Shown in pieces: positions 27,706-38,674 of a stretch of DNA of 64,000 bases. Numbering within the stretch: position 1 is the stretch's first letter; every line of letters starts with the position of its first letter. Both the position numbers and the translations under genes were made by a program. The DNA comes from Blastochloris viridis (GTDB lineage Bacteria; Pseudomonadota; Alphaproteobacteria; Rhizobiales; Xanthobacteraceae): positions 722,001-786,000 of the forward strand of contig NZ_CP012946.1 of assembly GCF_001402875.1 (NCBI RefSeq), written 5' to 3'. The notes under the pieces are model-generated. The model worked only from the letters and a program-made list of their open reading frames with translations. It was not told the origin of the DNA and did not search any database.

Positions 27706-28878
27706 TCAGGCTTTCAGCGGACGGATCAGGCGAGCGAGCTGGCCGGACACGGCGTTGCCGGCGCGATCGAGTGCCGTCGCCCCGGCCAGATTGAGGCGAC
27801 CCGAGCCCACCAGATAGCCGAGCACGATGGCGACGATCGGCAGCAGATAGGCCAGCGGCACGAACGCCGGCGAGCGCACGATGAGGCCGCTGGCGGCGAA
27901 GCCGAGCAGCCTCAGCACGCCGGCCGCGGCCACCGCCGCGGTCGCCGCGGCGCTGCGGCCCTCGCGGGTCGACCGGGCCTGACCAAGAAACGCGAACGCA
28001 CACATCACGAACGCCAACGGGTAGAGCGGCGTCACCAGCCGCTCGTGGATCTCGGCGCGGTAGCGGCCGGGCTGCATCCGCAGATAAGGATCGGCCGGAT
28101 CCGGGTACAGAAGCTCGATAAAGGTACGCTCGCGTGGTTTATAATAGATTTCCGGGCGCTCGCCGGAAAACTGCGACAGGTCGAACGCGTAGCGCTCGAA
28201 AAACACGATCGAGGTATCCTGTTCGCGCGCAGTACGCCGTTGCAGGCTGCCGTCCTGAAGAACGAGGAACATGCCGCTGTCGGAGTCGATGATCTGGCCC
28301 TTTTCGGCGAGGTAGATCATCTCTTGGGCCGGATCGCGGCGGTCGGCCACCACCAGGCCGTTCAGCTCGCCGTTCGGCTGGCGATCGCGGATGTGGAAGG
28401 TCAAGCCCTTCTCGACCGAGGTGAACCGCCCAGGCTGCACGATGTTGGCAACCACGTCCGCCCGGATCTTGGTGATTTCCTGGCGCAGCAGCCGCATCGA
28501 TGCCGGCGCGAAATAGACGCTGGTGGCGCCGACGACCAGCGAAACCACCAAGGTCAGCAGCACGATCGGCCGCACCACGTGGCCGGGCGACATGCCGGCC
28601 GACGTCATCACGATCAGTTCGGAGTCCGATCCCAGCCGGTAGTAGGTAAAGATGACCGCCAGGAACAGCGCGATCGGGGCAATGACGAGGAACAACAGCG
28701 GCAGCGACAGGCCGGTCACGACAAAAAAGACCAGGATGGTCTGCCCCTTCGACGTCAGCAGGTCGAACTCGCGCAACGCCTGCGTGACCCAGATCACGCC
28801 GGTGAGCGTGATGAGAACCATCGCAAACCCCGACGTCGCCATCCGCAGGACATAAAGCTCGATGCGGTGCAGCCCCAA
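27706..28878 (-). CDS. lptF: LPS export permease LptF
   Basis: 390 residues of the YjgP/YjgQ family, with the same topology as LptG. The start codon appears to be TTG at 28878 (LHRIELYVLRMATSGFAMVLITLTG follows), supported by GGAAGG seven bases upstream; no ATG lies nearer the conserved N-terminus except Met13, which would remove part of the first conserved segment. First gene of the lptF-lptG-lptD-surA-like-pdxA-rsmA operon, divergent from pepA. Confidence 0.92.
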   Translation of the reverse strand: MGLHRIELYVLRMATSGFAMVLITLTGVIWVTQALREFDLLTSKGQTILVFFVVTGLSLPLLFLVIAPIALFLAVIFTYYRLGSDSELIVMTSAGMSPGHVVRPIVLLTLVVSLVVGATSVYFAPASMRLLRQEITKIRADVVANIVQPGRFTSVEKGLTFHIRDRQPNGELNGLVVADRRDPAQEMIYLAEKGQIIDSDSGMFLVLQDGSLQRRTAREQDTSIVFFERYAFDLSQFSGERPEIYYKPRERTFIELLYPDPADPYLRMQPGRYRAEIHERLVTPLYPLAFVMCAFAFLGQARSTREGRSAAATAAVAAAGVLRLLGFAASGLIVRSPAFVPLAYLLPIVAIVLGYLVGSGRLNLAGATALDRAGNAVSGQLARLIRPLKA

Positions 28879-29036
28879 CCCAATACCTTCCCGTCAAATG
28901 CCCACCGCTCGATTAGACCCTGTTTGGGGCATCAGGGGGGCGTCGATTTCGGCCGCCCTGTCAGTTTTCCGAAGCTGTTGCCATTACGGCACACCCCGCC
29001 GTATTCCTGTTAATCCCTTCCGGAGTACCCCGCCCC

Positions 29037-30545
29037 ATGTCGCACCTGCCGAAAATTTCGTTCGCCAAGCCGCCGGTGGCCGCCGATGCCGGCGTCCTCG
29101 TCGTTTTCGTCGATGACCGGCTGCAGGCCGGGCCCGCCACCCGCGCTGCGCTGGAGCCCGCCGCCGGGCTGATCGAGCGCGCCGCGGCGGCGGACCGCTT
29201 CAAGGGCAAGCTGGGGGCAACGCTCGACCTGCTGGCTCCAAGCGGGCTCGGCGCGGAGCGGTTGCTGGTGGTCGGGCTGGGCGCGTCGGCCGAACTCAAG
29301 CCCGCCGACCTGCTCAAGCTGGGCGGCATCGTGATGGGCAAGCTGCCGAGCGCGGCGAAGGAAGCGACGGTCGTGGTCGAGCGGCCGAGCGGGGAGCTGT
29401 CGCCCGGCGAGATCGCCGAGTTCGTGCTCGGGCTGACGCTGCGGGCCTATGCGTTCGACCGCTACAAGACCAAGAAGAAGGACGACGGCGAGGAGGACGA
29501 GCCGAGCCGCGCCCGCATCACCCTGGTCACGGCCGACGACAGCGCCGCCAAGAAGGCTTGGCGCGGCCGCGAGCCGGTGGCCGCCGGCGTGGTGCTCGCC
29601 CGCGACCTCATCAACGAGCCGCCGAACGTGCTCACGCCGGAGGAGTTTGCCCGCCGCGCCGAGGCGTTGTCGAAGCTCGACGTCGACGTCGAGGTGCTCG
29701 ACCCCAAGGCACTGAAGAAGATCGGCATGAGCGCGCTGCTCGGCGTCGCCCAGGGCTCGCGCAACGAGCCGCGGGTGGTGGTGATGCGCTGGAAGGGCGC
29801 CGGCGGCGAGGGCAAGCCGATCGCTTTCATCGGCAAGGGCGTTACCTTCGATTCGGGCGGCATCTCGATCAAGCCGGCCGCCAGCATGGAGGACATGAAG
29901 GGCGACATGGCCGGCGCCGCCGCCGTGGTCGGCCTGATGCACGCGCTGGCCGCGCGCAAGGCCAAGGTCGACGTCGTCGGCGTGGTCGGGCTGGTCGAGA
30001 ACATGCCGGACGGCGAGGCCCAGCGCCCCGGCGACATCGTCGCCTCGCTGTCGGGACAGACCGTCGAGATCATCAACACCGACGCCGAGGGCCGGCTCGT
30101 GCTGGCGGACGTGCTGTGGTACGTCAAGAACCGCTTCAAGCCGCAGGCGATGGTCGATCTCGCCACCCTCACCGGCGCCATCCTGGTTGCGCTCGGCCAC
30201 GAGCACGCCGGCCTGTTCGGCAACAATGACGAACTGGCCGACAAGCTCACCGCCGCCGGCCAGGCCACCGGCGAGAAGCTGTGGCGGCTGCCGCTGACCG
30301 GCGACTACGACAAGCTGATCGATTCCAAGGTCGCCGACATGAAGAACACCGGCGGCCGCTTCGCCGGCTCGATCACCGCCGCGCAGTTCCTGCAGCGCTT
30401 CGTCGACGGCACGCCGTGGGCCCACCTCGACATCGCCGGCACCGGCATGGGCGCGCCGGCCAGCGACATCAACAAGAGCTGGGGCGCGGGCTGGGGCGTG
30501 CGGCTGCTCGACCGCCTGATCGCCGACAATTACGAGGACCGCTGA
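29037..30545 (+). CDS. pepA: Leucyl aminopeptidase (M17) PepA
   Basis: 502 residues. Dimetal-dependent aminopeptidase: [16 protein letters not shown] is the family signature, and [30 protein letters not shown] provides metal ligands and the catalytic lysine. The N-terminal domain is of M17 type. It is divergent from lptF and is followed by holC 26 bases later, the same pairing as in E. coli. Confidence 0.96.
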   Translation: MSHLPKISFAKPPVAADAGVLVVFVDDRLQAGPATRAALEPAAGLIERAAAADRFKGKLGATLDLLAPSGLGAERLLVVGLGASAELKPADLLKLGGIVMGKLPSAAKEATVVVERPSGELSPGEIAEFVLGLTLRAYAFDRYKTKKKDDGEEDEPSRARITLVTADDSAAKKAWRGREPVAAGVVLARDLINEPPNVLTPEEFARRAEALSKLDVDVEVLDPKALKKIGMSALLGVAQGSRNEPRVVVMRWKGAGGEGKPIAFIGKGVTFDSGGISIKPAASMEDMKGDMAGAAAVVGLMHALAARKAKVDVVGVVGLVENMPDGEAQRPGDIVASLSGQTVEIINTDAEGRLVLADVLWYVKNRFKPQAMVDLATLTGAILVALGHEHAGLFGNNDELADKLTAAGQATGEKLWRLPLTGDYDKLIDSKVADMKNTGGRFAGSITAAQFLQRFVDGTPWAHLDIAGTGMGAPASDINKSWGAGWGVRLLDRLIADNYEDR

Positions 30546-30571
30546 GCGGTCCTCCGGCCGGGGTCGCGGTG

Positions 30572-31030
30572 ATGACCGAGGTTCTTTTCTACCACATGCT
30601 GAGCCGCACGCTGGAGCAGGCGCTGCCGCCGCTGTTGGCGAAGTGCCTGGAGCGGGGCTGGCGGGTGGCGGTGCAGGCGACATCCGAGGAGCGCGTCGCC
30701 GCGCTCGATGCCCACCTGTGGACCTTTGACGAGGAGAGCTTCCTGCCGCACGGCCCCGCCGGTGAGCGCGACGCCGCCGACCAGCCGATCTTGCTGACCA
30801 CGTCTGCGGCCAACCCCAACGGGGCGGCGGTACGCTTCCTGGTCGACGGTGCCGATCTCGGCGAGGCCGCCGCCTATGCGCCCTACGTGCGGGCGGTGTT
30901 CCTGTTCGACGGCCACGACGAAGACGCCGTCGCTGCCGCCCGGGTACGCTGGACGATGCTGAAGGCGGCCGGCTTCGAGGTCGCCTACTGGCGTCAGAGC
31001 GAAGCCGGGCGCTGGGAGCGCAAGGGGTGA
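30572..31030 (+). CDS. holC: DNA polymerase III chi subunit HolC
   Basis: 152 residues. Chi links the clamp loader to single-strand-binding protein. The start MTEVLFYHMLSRTLEQALPPLL and the segments HLWTFDEESFLPHG and PNGAAVRFLVDGA match the family. An in-frame GTG lies one codon upstream of the ATG (30569). Downstream of pepA, probably cotranscribed. It converges on the small gene at 31041 with only 10 bases between, the one convergent junction here without a repeat. Confidence 0.9.
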   Translation: MTEVLFYHMLSRTLEQALPPLLAKCLERGWRVAVQATSEERVAALDAHLWTFDEESFLPHGPAGERDAADQPILLTTSAANPNGAAVRFLVDGADLGEAAAYAPYVRAVFLFDGHDEDAVAAARVRWTMLKAAGFEVAYWRQSEAGRWERKG

Positions 31031-31040
31031 GGCTGGCCTA

Positions 31041-31235
31041 TCAAAGCCAGCGGCGCCGCGGCGGCGGCTCGTCCGGCTCGCGTTCGGGCTGCTGGTCGCG
31101 GCCTTTGAACATCTTGTAGGCGAAGAGGCCCAGCGCCACCGCCATCAGCTTCGAGCCCCAGCCACTGCCGCTGCCGCGGGTCCGTTCGCCGCGCGGTCCG
31201 TTGCGCATGCCGCGGACGATGTCTGACAAGCCCAT
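31041..31235 (-). CDS. Small protein resembling the N-terminus of DUF937/YidB-type proteins
   Basis: 64 residues with AGGAGG well placed before the ATG at 31235. The sequence begins MGLSDIVRGMRNGPRG, followed by a Gly/Ser linker, one short hydrophobic segment (KLMAVALGLFAYKMF, about 30-44) and a very charged C-terminus ending PPPRRRWL. The start and the LGLFAYKMFKG-like segment resemble the N-terminal portion of DUF937 (YidB-like) proteins in Hyphomicrobiales, but the larger conserved domain is missing, so it is either a reduced paralogue or an independent small protein. Function unknown. Confidence 0.6.
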   Translation of the reverse strand: MGLSDIVRGMRNGPRGERTRGSGSGWGSKLMAVALGLFAYKMFKGRDQQPEREPDEPPPRRRWL

Positions 31236-31266
31236 GTTCGCCTCCTGAAAACGCGTTCCCGCGTCA

Positions 31267-31345
31267 CGTCACCGGTGACGTCGGATCTTGCGAAATCCGG
31301 CCGCCGGTGTTGAAGTATCGCCCCATCCGATTGGGTCGGATGGGG
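31267..31345. repeat. Two short palindromes between the small gene and the GlsB-type gene
   Basis: CGTCACCGGTGACG (31267-31280) is a perfect 14-base palindrome. CCCCATCCGA (31321-31330) and TCGGATGGGG (31336-31345) form a perfect 10-bp stem with a 5-base loop 53 bases after the GlsB-type stop. No T-run follows on the minus strand. The hairpin may stabilise or end the upstream transcript; the palindrome may be an operator for the 64-residue gene. Confidence 0.55.
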
Positions 31346-31398
31346 TGCCAAAGCACGTTGCTGCGTTTGGTCGGAATTTCCGACGCCGCCGGCATGCA

Positions 31399-31692
31399 CT
31401 AGAGCCAGCGCCGTCCGCCGGGCTCCGAGGGCGGCGCGGCGCCGCGCCCGGCAAACCGGTTCCAGATGAACAGCACGATGAACGCGCCAAAGGTCGCGCC
31501 GATCAGGCCGGCGCCCTGGTCGAAGCGATACCAGCCGATGCTCTGGCCGATGAAGGTCATGATGAAGGCGCCGGCAATGCCGAGCGCTGTGGTCAGAATG
31601 AAGCCCTTCGGCTCGTTCGGCATCGGCGAAATGAGCCGCGCGATGATGCCGGCGACAAATCCGATGACGATGATCCAGATAATGCCCGACAC
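31399..31692 (-). CDS. GlsB/YeaQ/YmgE family stress-response membrane protein
   Basis: 97 residues from GTG 31692, chosen because AAGGGGG lies about ten bases upstream and the family starts at this point (SGIIWIIVIGFVAGIIARLI). Three membrane segments with GFVAG and GIAGAF glycine motifs match the transglycosylase-associated (Tag) family. Members are often controlled by the general stress response; the exact role is not known. The C-terminus ends GGRRWL, like the neighbouring small protein's RRRWL. An EcfG-like promoter candidate is listed separately. Confidence 0.85.
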   Translation of the reverse strand: MSGIIWIIVIGFVAGIIARLISPMPNEPKGFILTTALGIAGAFIMTFIGQSIGWYRFDQGAGLIGATFGAFIVLFIWNRFAGRGAAPPSEPGGRRWL

Positions 31693-32101
31693 GCCAGTGT
31701 CCCCCTTGTGATCAGTCTCCAGGACGTTTCCGAGAGACAATAGCAATCGAGCGGAGAAGTTCCTGTCCGGCTTGCTCGTGGCGGATGCCGCAGCGACGAA
31801 CGGATCATCCCTCCAAGATGCCATCCACCCCGGCCGGCGTGCTGAGCTGAACCTTGGCCGCTTCGGCCGTCGGATTGATGTGCGGGCCGGGCGCTCACAT
31901 GGTGGACATCGCGCCGGTTGCAATTGCATTGCTGCGCGTTTGGCGCAAACGTGCCGGCCAACACCGAAGCTCCAGCTCCGGCTGTGAGGCTCCGGTTCGC
32001 ATCATTCAACGTGCCGGGTTTGCGCCATGTCTGAGATCATTCGGCCTGCGGGCGATCACCTCGCGATTCCGGAAACGAGTTCGTCGGCCCGACACCGCAC
32101 C
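31693..32101. other. Divergent gap, GlsB-type gene / lipoprotein
   Basis: Roughly 400 bases. The left third holds the stress-promoter candidate (31739-31763). Between 31770 and 32026 I see no gene or clear structure; short frames there have no ribosome binding site. If the lipoprotein starts at 32027 instead of 32102, the gap shrinks accordingly. Confidence 0.5.
31739..31763 (-). promoter_or_regulatory. EcfG-like promoter candidate for the GlsB-type gene
   Basis: On the minus strand GGAAC (plus 31759-31763) is followed after 16 bases by TATT (plus 31739-31742). The general-stress EcfG promoters of Hyphomicrobiales are GGAAC-16/17-CGTT; the -35 is perfect, the -10 matches at two of four bases. 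The gene type is a frequent general-stress target, which raises plausibility. Confidence 0.35.
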
Positions 32102-32485
32102 ATGGGCATCGGTGTTGGTCTTGCCGCGGTGCTCGTCGTGGCGGGGTGCGGCGGGCCCTCGCCGCTCGCTTCGGAGGCGGTCGGGGCGCAGCCGGTGCCG
32201 CCGAGCGCCCTGGTCAGCGCCGAGGGCACCTGCGCGGACGCGCCCGAAGGCGCCGCGGCGCCGGCCAAGCTCGATTTCGGCCTCACCGAGTGCGACGTGC
32301 TGCGGCTGGTCGGCCCGGTCGACCGGGTCGAGGTCGGCGATACCCACGGGGTGCGGGTGGTGACGATGACGTCGTTCGCCGGCGCCCGCCCCGGCGTCTA
32401 TCGCTTCGAAGCCGGCCGGCTGAAATCGCTGGAAGCCATGCCCGAGCCGGAGAAGAAGAAAGGCAAGCCCGCGGCGCGGCATTGA
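32102..32485 (+). CDS. Small lipoprotein of unknown function
   Basis: 127 residues from ATG 32102; a longer form from ATG 32027 adds 25 residues before the signal sequence and seems less likely. Signal core VGLAAVLVVAGC ends in a lipobox with Cys at residue 16. The mature part (about 110 residues) has LDFGLTECDVLRLVGPVDRVEVG, reminiscent of small outer-membrane lipoproteins of the SmpA/OmlA type where a short helix precedes G-x-P, and a Lys-rich tail (EKKKGKPAARH). The domain resemblance is weak; function unassigned. Confidence 0.7.
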   Translation: MGIGVGLAAVLVVAGCGGPSPLASEAVGAQPVPPSALVSAEGTCADAPEGAAAPAKLDFGLTECDVLRLVGPVDRVEVGDTHGVRVVTMTSFAGARPGVYRFEAGRLKSLEAMPEPEKKKGKPAARH

Positions 32486-32516
32486 GCGGGCAGGGTCGTT
32501 CCGGTCATGGCGGGTT

Positions 32517-32623
32517 GTCGTCCCGGGCAAGCGGCGAAGCCGCGTGACCCGGGACCGTGTTCAGAAAGGGTGTCTTGTTCTAAAGACGATCCCGGCTCGG
32601 CGCTGCGCGCCGTCCGGGATGAC
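32517..32623. repeat. Intergenic double-hairpin repeat, copy 4
   Basis: Starts GTCGTCCCGG and ends CCGGGATGAC. First hairpin TCCCGGG...CCCGGGA around GCGGCGAAGCCGC, second from GATCCCGG to CCGGGAT. Located in the convergent gap between the lipoprotein gene and the ABC-F gene. Confidence 0.85.
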
Positions 32624-32689
32624 GGGGCGCGAAGATCGGTTCCAGGTCCCGCTGACGATCGCCCGTGACGACGACGTTTCGCCCGACCG

Positions 32690-34573
<1,884 letters not shown>

Positions 34574-34664
34574 GGCGCTTGCGTCGCCCAAGCCGGCGGA
34601 GAATGCAAGGCGGATGACGCCGTCGAGCGACCGGCTTCGAGCGCTCGGCCGATCGCGGCACTGG

Positions 34665-36854
34665 TTACCGCGTCACCTGCACGGTTATGCGGGCGTCGCC
34701 GGTGGCGTGTTCGAGGTCGACCGACACCCCGCCGCCGAGCTGGCGCACCAGCAGGTCGGCGCAGGCCGAGCCCACCTTCAGCCCCCGCAGCCGCACCCAG
34801 TCGAGCCGGAGCGGCAGCACGGGGTTGTTGAGGCGGATTTCGCCGGTTTCCGGCTTGAGCTCCAGGCCGAGGCAGGATTGCACCAGCGAGAACGGCGTCG
34901 CCGACGCCCACGCCTGCGGTGAGCAGGCCACCGGATAGAGGGTGGGGCCGCGGCCGGTGCGGCGGCGAAAGCCGCAATAAAGTTCGGGCAGCCGGCGAAA
35001 ATCCATGTAGGCGGCGGCATCCAGGATGGCGGCGAACACCCGCTGCACCGCCTCGCAGGCGCCGTAGCGAGCCAGGCCGCTGGCGATCAGGGCGTTGTCG
35101 TGCGGCCACACCGAGCCGTTGTGGTAGGACATCGGGTTGTAGCGCACCTCGCCCTCGGCCACGGTGCGGATGCCCCAGCCGGAGAAGAAGTCCCGCTCCA
35201 TCAGGCCGCCCGCCACCCGCGCCGCACGGTCCGGTGTCGCCAGCCCGGCCCACAGCACATGGCCGGCATTGGAGGTGCGCACCTCGCAGCGGCGCTTGTC
35301 GCCGTCGAGCGCGAGCGCATAGCTGCCGATCGCCTCCGACCAGAACGTCTGCTCGACCCGGTCTGCAAGCTGTATCGCCTCCTCCTCCAGCCGGGCGCCG
35401 GCGGCAAGGTGGCCGAGCCGCCGCGCCAGCCGCGCCATCAGCGTCTTGGCGAGGTAGACATAGGCCTGGACCTCGACCAGCGCGATCGGCCCCTCCGCCA
35501 GCCGGCCGTCGGCGTGGAACACCGCGTCGTGGCTGTCCTTCCAGCCCTGGTTGGCGAGGCCGTTGGCGCTGGCGCGGGAATATTCGACGAAACCGTCGCC
35601 ATCGGCGTCGCCGCAGCGGTCGATCCAGCCCAGCGCCGCGGTGGCGGCGGGCCACAGCGCGGTCAGCGCCTCGGTGTCGTTGGTGCGCTCGACGTAGAGG
35701 CCGAGCAGAATGAGGAATAGCGGCGTCGAGTCGACGCTGCCGTAGTAGCGCGCGAACGGCACCTCGCCGAGCGCGGCCATCTCGCCGCCGCGCATCTCGT
35801 GCAGGATCTTGCCGGGCTGGGCGTCGGCGGCGGCGTCGGTGACGCCCGCCTGCAGCGTGGCGAGGCGGAACAGCACGCCGCGGGCGATGGCCGGCGCCAG
35901 CCACAACATCTCGATTGCAGTGATGATGCCGTCGCGGCCGAACGTGGTCGAGTACCAGGGGATGCCGGCGTAGGGAAACGGCCCCTGCGGCGTTGTGGTC
36001 GTCAGCATCGCCAGATCGGCCATCGAGCGCCGCAGCACCTCGTTCAGGACCTGGTGGCTGGTTTCGATGCTGGCGATGTCGTGCGCCAGCGCGCGGCGGG
36101 CGCGGTCAACCGCCAGCAGCGCCGCGCCGAAGCCGAGCGGCGGGCGGTCTGGCGGATCGCAGGCGATGCTGATGAACACCGAGCACGGCTGGTCGGCCGC
36201 CAAGGTCACCCGCCAGGTGGCGGCGCTGGCGGCGAGCGTTTCCGGCGCCGGGTCGAAGCGAATCGCGGTGGTGCGGGTGCGCCCGTCCAGCCCGGCGCAG
36301 GCGATGCGGACTTCCGTGGCCGACACCACCTCGGTTCGGATCTGGCCGTGGCGCTCGCGCCGGGCGCCGCGCACCTCGAACAGGTCGGCGAAGTCGGCGG
36401 CGAAGGTGATGGCGAGGCCGAGCCGCACCGGCTGTTCGCCGTGGTTGCGCAGGCCGAGCCGGACGTGGGCGACGCCGTCCCACAATACCACCGACCGCAC
36501 GATGTGGATGGTGTCCTTGGGCAGCAGAACCCGGCCGTCGAAATAGATGTCGGGGTTGGTGAGGTCGGCCGCCAGCGCCAGGTTGTCGTCGCGCACGGTG
36601 GAGCCGAGCAGCAGCGGCAGCGTGCCGTTGATCATCAGCTCCAGCCGCGACAGATAGCGGGTATCGGCGAAGAACAGCCCGTCGGGGCCGCCCTGGGATG
36701 CGCCGATGTCGCCATAGGAATCCAGCACCGCGAAGCAGTCGCCATGCTTCAATGTTCGCCGCGGCCGGGCCGAGGGTCCGGTCGCGGCGATGTAGAACGG
36801 CGACTCGCCGACAGTATCGATCAGGCCGGGAGCGGCCGAGGACTTAGCCGGCAT
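34665..36854 (-). CDS. Amylo-alpha-1,6-glucosidase (glycogen debranching-type)
   Basis: 729 residues from Met at 36854 (MPAKSS); a Met three codons upstream (36863) is also possible. The N-terminal GDE_N_bis-type domain (about 35-230, beginning LKHGDCFAVLDSYGDI) is followed by an (alpha/alpha)6-barrel domain with TTFGRDGIITAIEMLWL near 310 and YHNGSVWPHDNALIASGL near 590, signatures of the amylo-alpha-1,6-glucosidase group. Likely trims branch points of a glucan or a similar intracellular polysaccharide. Its start overlaps the end of the glycosyltransferase gene, so the two form an operon and probably one pathway. Confidence 0.88.
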   Translation of the reverse strand: MPAKSSAAPGLIDTVGESPFYIAATGPSARPRRTLKHGDCFAVLDSYGDIGASQGGPDGLFFADTRYLSRLELMINGTLPLLLGSTVRDDNLALAADLTNPDIYFDGRVLLPKDTIHIVRSVVLWDGVAHVRLGLRNHGEQPVRLGLAITFAADFADLFEVRGARRERHGQIRTEVVSATEVRIACAGLDGRTRTTAIRFDPAPETLAASAATWRVTLAADQPCSVFISIACDPPDRPPLGFGAALLAVDRARRALAHDIASIETSHQVLNEVLRRSMADLAMLTTTTPQGPFPYAGIPWYSTTFGRDGIITAIEMLWLAPAIARGVLFRLATLQAGVTDAAADAQPGKILHEMRGGEMAALGEVPFARYYGSVDSTPLFLILLGLYVERTNDTEALTALWPAATAALGWIDRCGDADGDGFVEYSRASANGLANQGWKDSHDAVFHADGRLAEGPIALVEVQAYVYLAKTLMARLARRLGHLAAGARLEEEAIQLADRVEQTFWSEAIGSYALALDGDKRRCEVRTSNAGHVLWAGLATPDRAARVAGGLMERDFFSGWGIRTVAEGEVRYNPMSYHNGSVWPHDNALIASGLARYGACEAVQRVFAAILDAAAYMDFRRLPELYCGFRRRTGRGPTLYPVACSPQAWASATPFSLVQSCLGLELKPETGEIRLNNPVLPLRLDWVRLRGLKVGSACADLLVRQLGGGVSVDLEHATGDARITVQVTR

Positions 36855-37962
36855 GAGCCCCACTCTGCAGCAACGGCGCTGCGGGAGTTGACGGCCATGG
36901 CGTCGCGCGTTGCCGCATCGGCGACGTGTGAATCGGGCGCGTCAGCGTGCGATAGACGCCGAGATAGTCGCGCGCCATCCGCTCGGCGGTGAAGCGGCTC
37001 TCGAATTCGGCGCGGATGCGCCGACGGTCGAGCGAGAGCACCTCCGGCAGCGCCAGCAGCGCTTCGTCGAAGTCCTCGACGATGCGGCCGGTGACGCGGT
37101 CCTCGATCACCTCGGGCACCGAGCCGGCGCGGAAGGCGAGCACCGGCGTGCCGCACGCCATTGCCTCGATCATCACCAGGCCGAACGGCTCGGGCCAGTC
37201 GATCGGGAACAGCAGCGCGCGCGCCTCGCCAAGAAAGGCCGCTTTGTCGCGGTCGCCGATCTCGCCGATGAACTCGACGTCGTCGCCGAAGGCGATCTCG
37301 GGCCGTACCATTTCGCGGAAATAGCATTCGTCGACCCGATCGACCTTCGCCGCGATGCGCAGCGGCAGGCCGAGCGCGCGCGCCAGCCGGATCGCCTCAA
37401 CCGGGCCCTTCTCCGGAGAGATCCGTCCGAGAAAGGCGAGGTAGCCGCCGCGCGGGTTGAAGGTCGGGTGCAGCAGATCCTTCGGCAGGCCATGATGGAT
37501 GGTGGCGATGAAATTTGCATCGGCGATCGGCGTGCGCTGGGCGTCCGAGATCGAGACCAACGGCATATCGGCAAAGCCGCGGTAAAGCGCCGGCAGATCG
37601 GGCAAATCCTGCCGCCCGTGCAGCGTCGTCACCGTGCGGTGGGGCGAGCGGTGGAACAGCGGAAAGTGCAGGGCATCAATGTGGAAGTGCAGGATGTCGA
37701 ACTCGTGGGCGCGCGCGCGCACCTTGTCGAGCATCAGCATGTAATAGGGGATGGGATCGACCACCGCCGGATCGAGCCACAGTGCGGTGCGCACGACGGG
37801 CACCAGCTCGGCGCGGGTCACCGAGTCGCCGCTGGCGAACAGCGTGACGTCGTTGCCGAGGTCCAACAGCGCGTCGGTCAGGAAGTGAACGACGCGCTCG
37901 GTGCCGCCGTAGTAGCGGGGCGGCACGCTTTCCATCAAAGGCGCGATCTGGGCGATCCTCAT
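36844..37962 (-). CDS. Glycosyltransferase family 4 protein
   Basis: 372 residues starting MRIAQIAPLMESVPPRYYGG, the GT4 N-terminal Rossmann signature with a gap for the acceptor site. The C-terminal GT-B domain has FLGRISPEKGP and the nucleotide-sugar EPFGLVMIEAMACGTPV motif (E-x7-E). The donor and product are not predictable; the coupled debranching-type enzyme suggests a glucan. The C-terminal 30 residues are poorly conserved in type. The promoter region faces the ModE-like gene. Confidence 0.88.
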   Translation of the reverse strand: MRIAQIAPLMESVPPRYYGGTERVVHFLTDALLDLGNDVTLFASGDSVTRAELVPVVRTALWLDPAVVDPIPYYMLMLDKVRARAHEFDILHFHIDALHFPLFHRSPHRTVTTLHGRQDLPDLPALYRGFADMPLVSISDAQRTPIADANFIATIHHGLPKDLLHPTFNPRGGYLAFLGRISPEKGPVEAIRLARALGLPLRIAAKVDRVDECYFREMVRPEIAFGDDVEFIGEIGDRDKAAFLGEARALLFPIDWPEPFGLVMIEAMACGTPVLAFRAGSVPEVIEDRVTGRIVEDFDEALLALPEVLSLDRRRIRAEFESRFTAERMARDYLGVYRTLTRPIHTSPMRQRATPWPSTPAAPLLQSGAHAG

Positions 37963-38142
37963 GGCATCCTCAGCTGCCCGATGCAACGACGCGGTCGGGC
38001 ATCGGGTTGACAATTGTTCATGATCATCAAACGTTCTCGAACTCGGCCGGTTCCGCGCGCGGGCGCTGGCGCGGGGCGCCGAAAAGTGGCGCGTAGCTTG
38101 GCCGGTCGGTCTGGCGGGGTGGGCATAGGAGCGGAGGCGGGC

Positions 38143-38541
38143 ATGCCGGTTCGGGCGGTGGCGAATCCGAAGGCGCGCGCCCTGGCGGGCCCGGTGGCGA
38201 ACGCGGTGCCGCGCATCCGCATCGTGTTCGGCCCCGACATGCGGATCGGCCCGGGCAAGATGGACCTGCTGGAGGCGATCGGCCGCACCGGCTCGATCTC
38301 GGCTGCGGGGCGCGAACTCGGCATGTCGTACCGGCGGGCGTGGCTGTTGGTCGACGACGTCAACAAGCTGTTCGCCCAGCCGGTGGTGCGGGCCTCGGCC
38401 GGCGGCGCCCATGGCGGCGGCGCCCAACTCACCGCGTTCGGCCGTGCGGTGGTCGAGGCCTACCGGCGGGTGGAGGCGCGCACCCGCGCCGCCATTGCCG
38501 AGGAATTCGCGCCGTTCGCGGGCGACATCGTGGACTCATAA
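38143..38541 (+). CDS. ModE-like molybdate-responsive regulator (DNA-binding domain only)
   Basis: 132 residues from ATG 38143, chosen because GGAG lies in the right place and the conserved winged helix begins soon after (IRIVFGPDMRIGPGKMDLLEAIGRTGSISAAGRELGMSYRRAWLLVDDVN). The helix-turn-helix is of LysR/ModE type. The molybdate-binding TOBE/MOP domains of full-length E. coli ModE (262 residues) are missing, so it is a one-domain relative. It faces modCBA (converging at 38675, a repeat between), and a ModE-type palindrome lies upstream of modA; direct control is inferred from these two facts. Confidence 0.85.
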   Translation: MPVRAVANPKARALAGPVANAVPRIRIVFGPDMRIGPGKMDLLEAIGRTGSISAAGRELGMSYRRAWLLVDDVNKLFAQPVVRASAGGAHGGGAQLTAFGRAVVEAYRRVEARTRAAIAEEFAPFAGDIVDS

Positions 38542-38543
38542 TT

Positions 38544-38655
38544 CGTCATCCCGGCCAAGCGGCGGGATGCGTAGCATCCGCCGCGCGAGCCGGGATCGTT
38601 TGCAGGATTTTCTGAAGACGACCCCGGGTCTCGGCTGCGCCTCGCCCGGGACGAC
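38544..38655. repeat. Intergenic double-hairpin repeat, copy 5
   Basis: Starts CGTCATCCCGG two bases after the regulator stop and ends CCCGGGACGACGAG. Both hairpins are recognisable, with an extra GGATGCGTAGCATCC mini-palindrome inside the first. It fills the convergent gap with modC. Confidence 0.85.
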
Positions 38656-38674
38656 GAGGCACAAGACAACTGCC

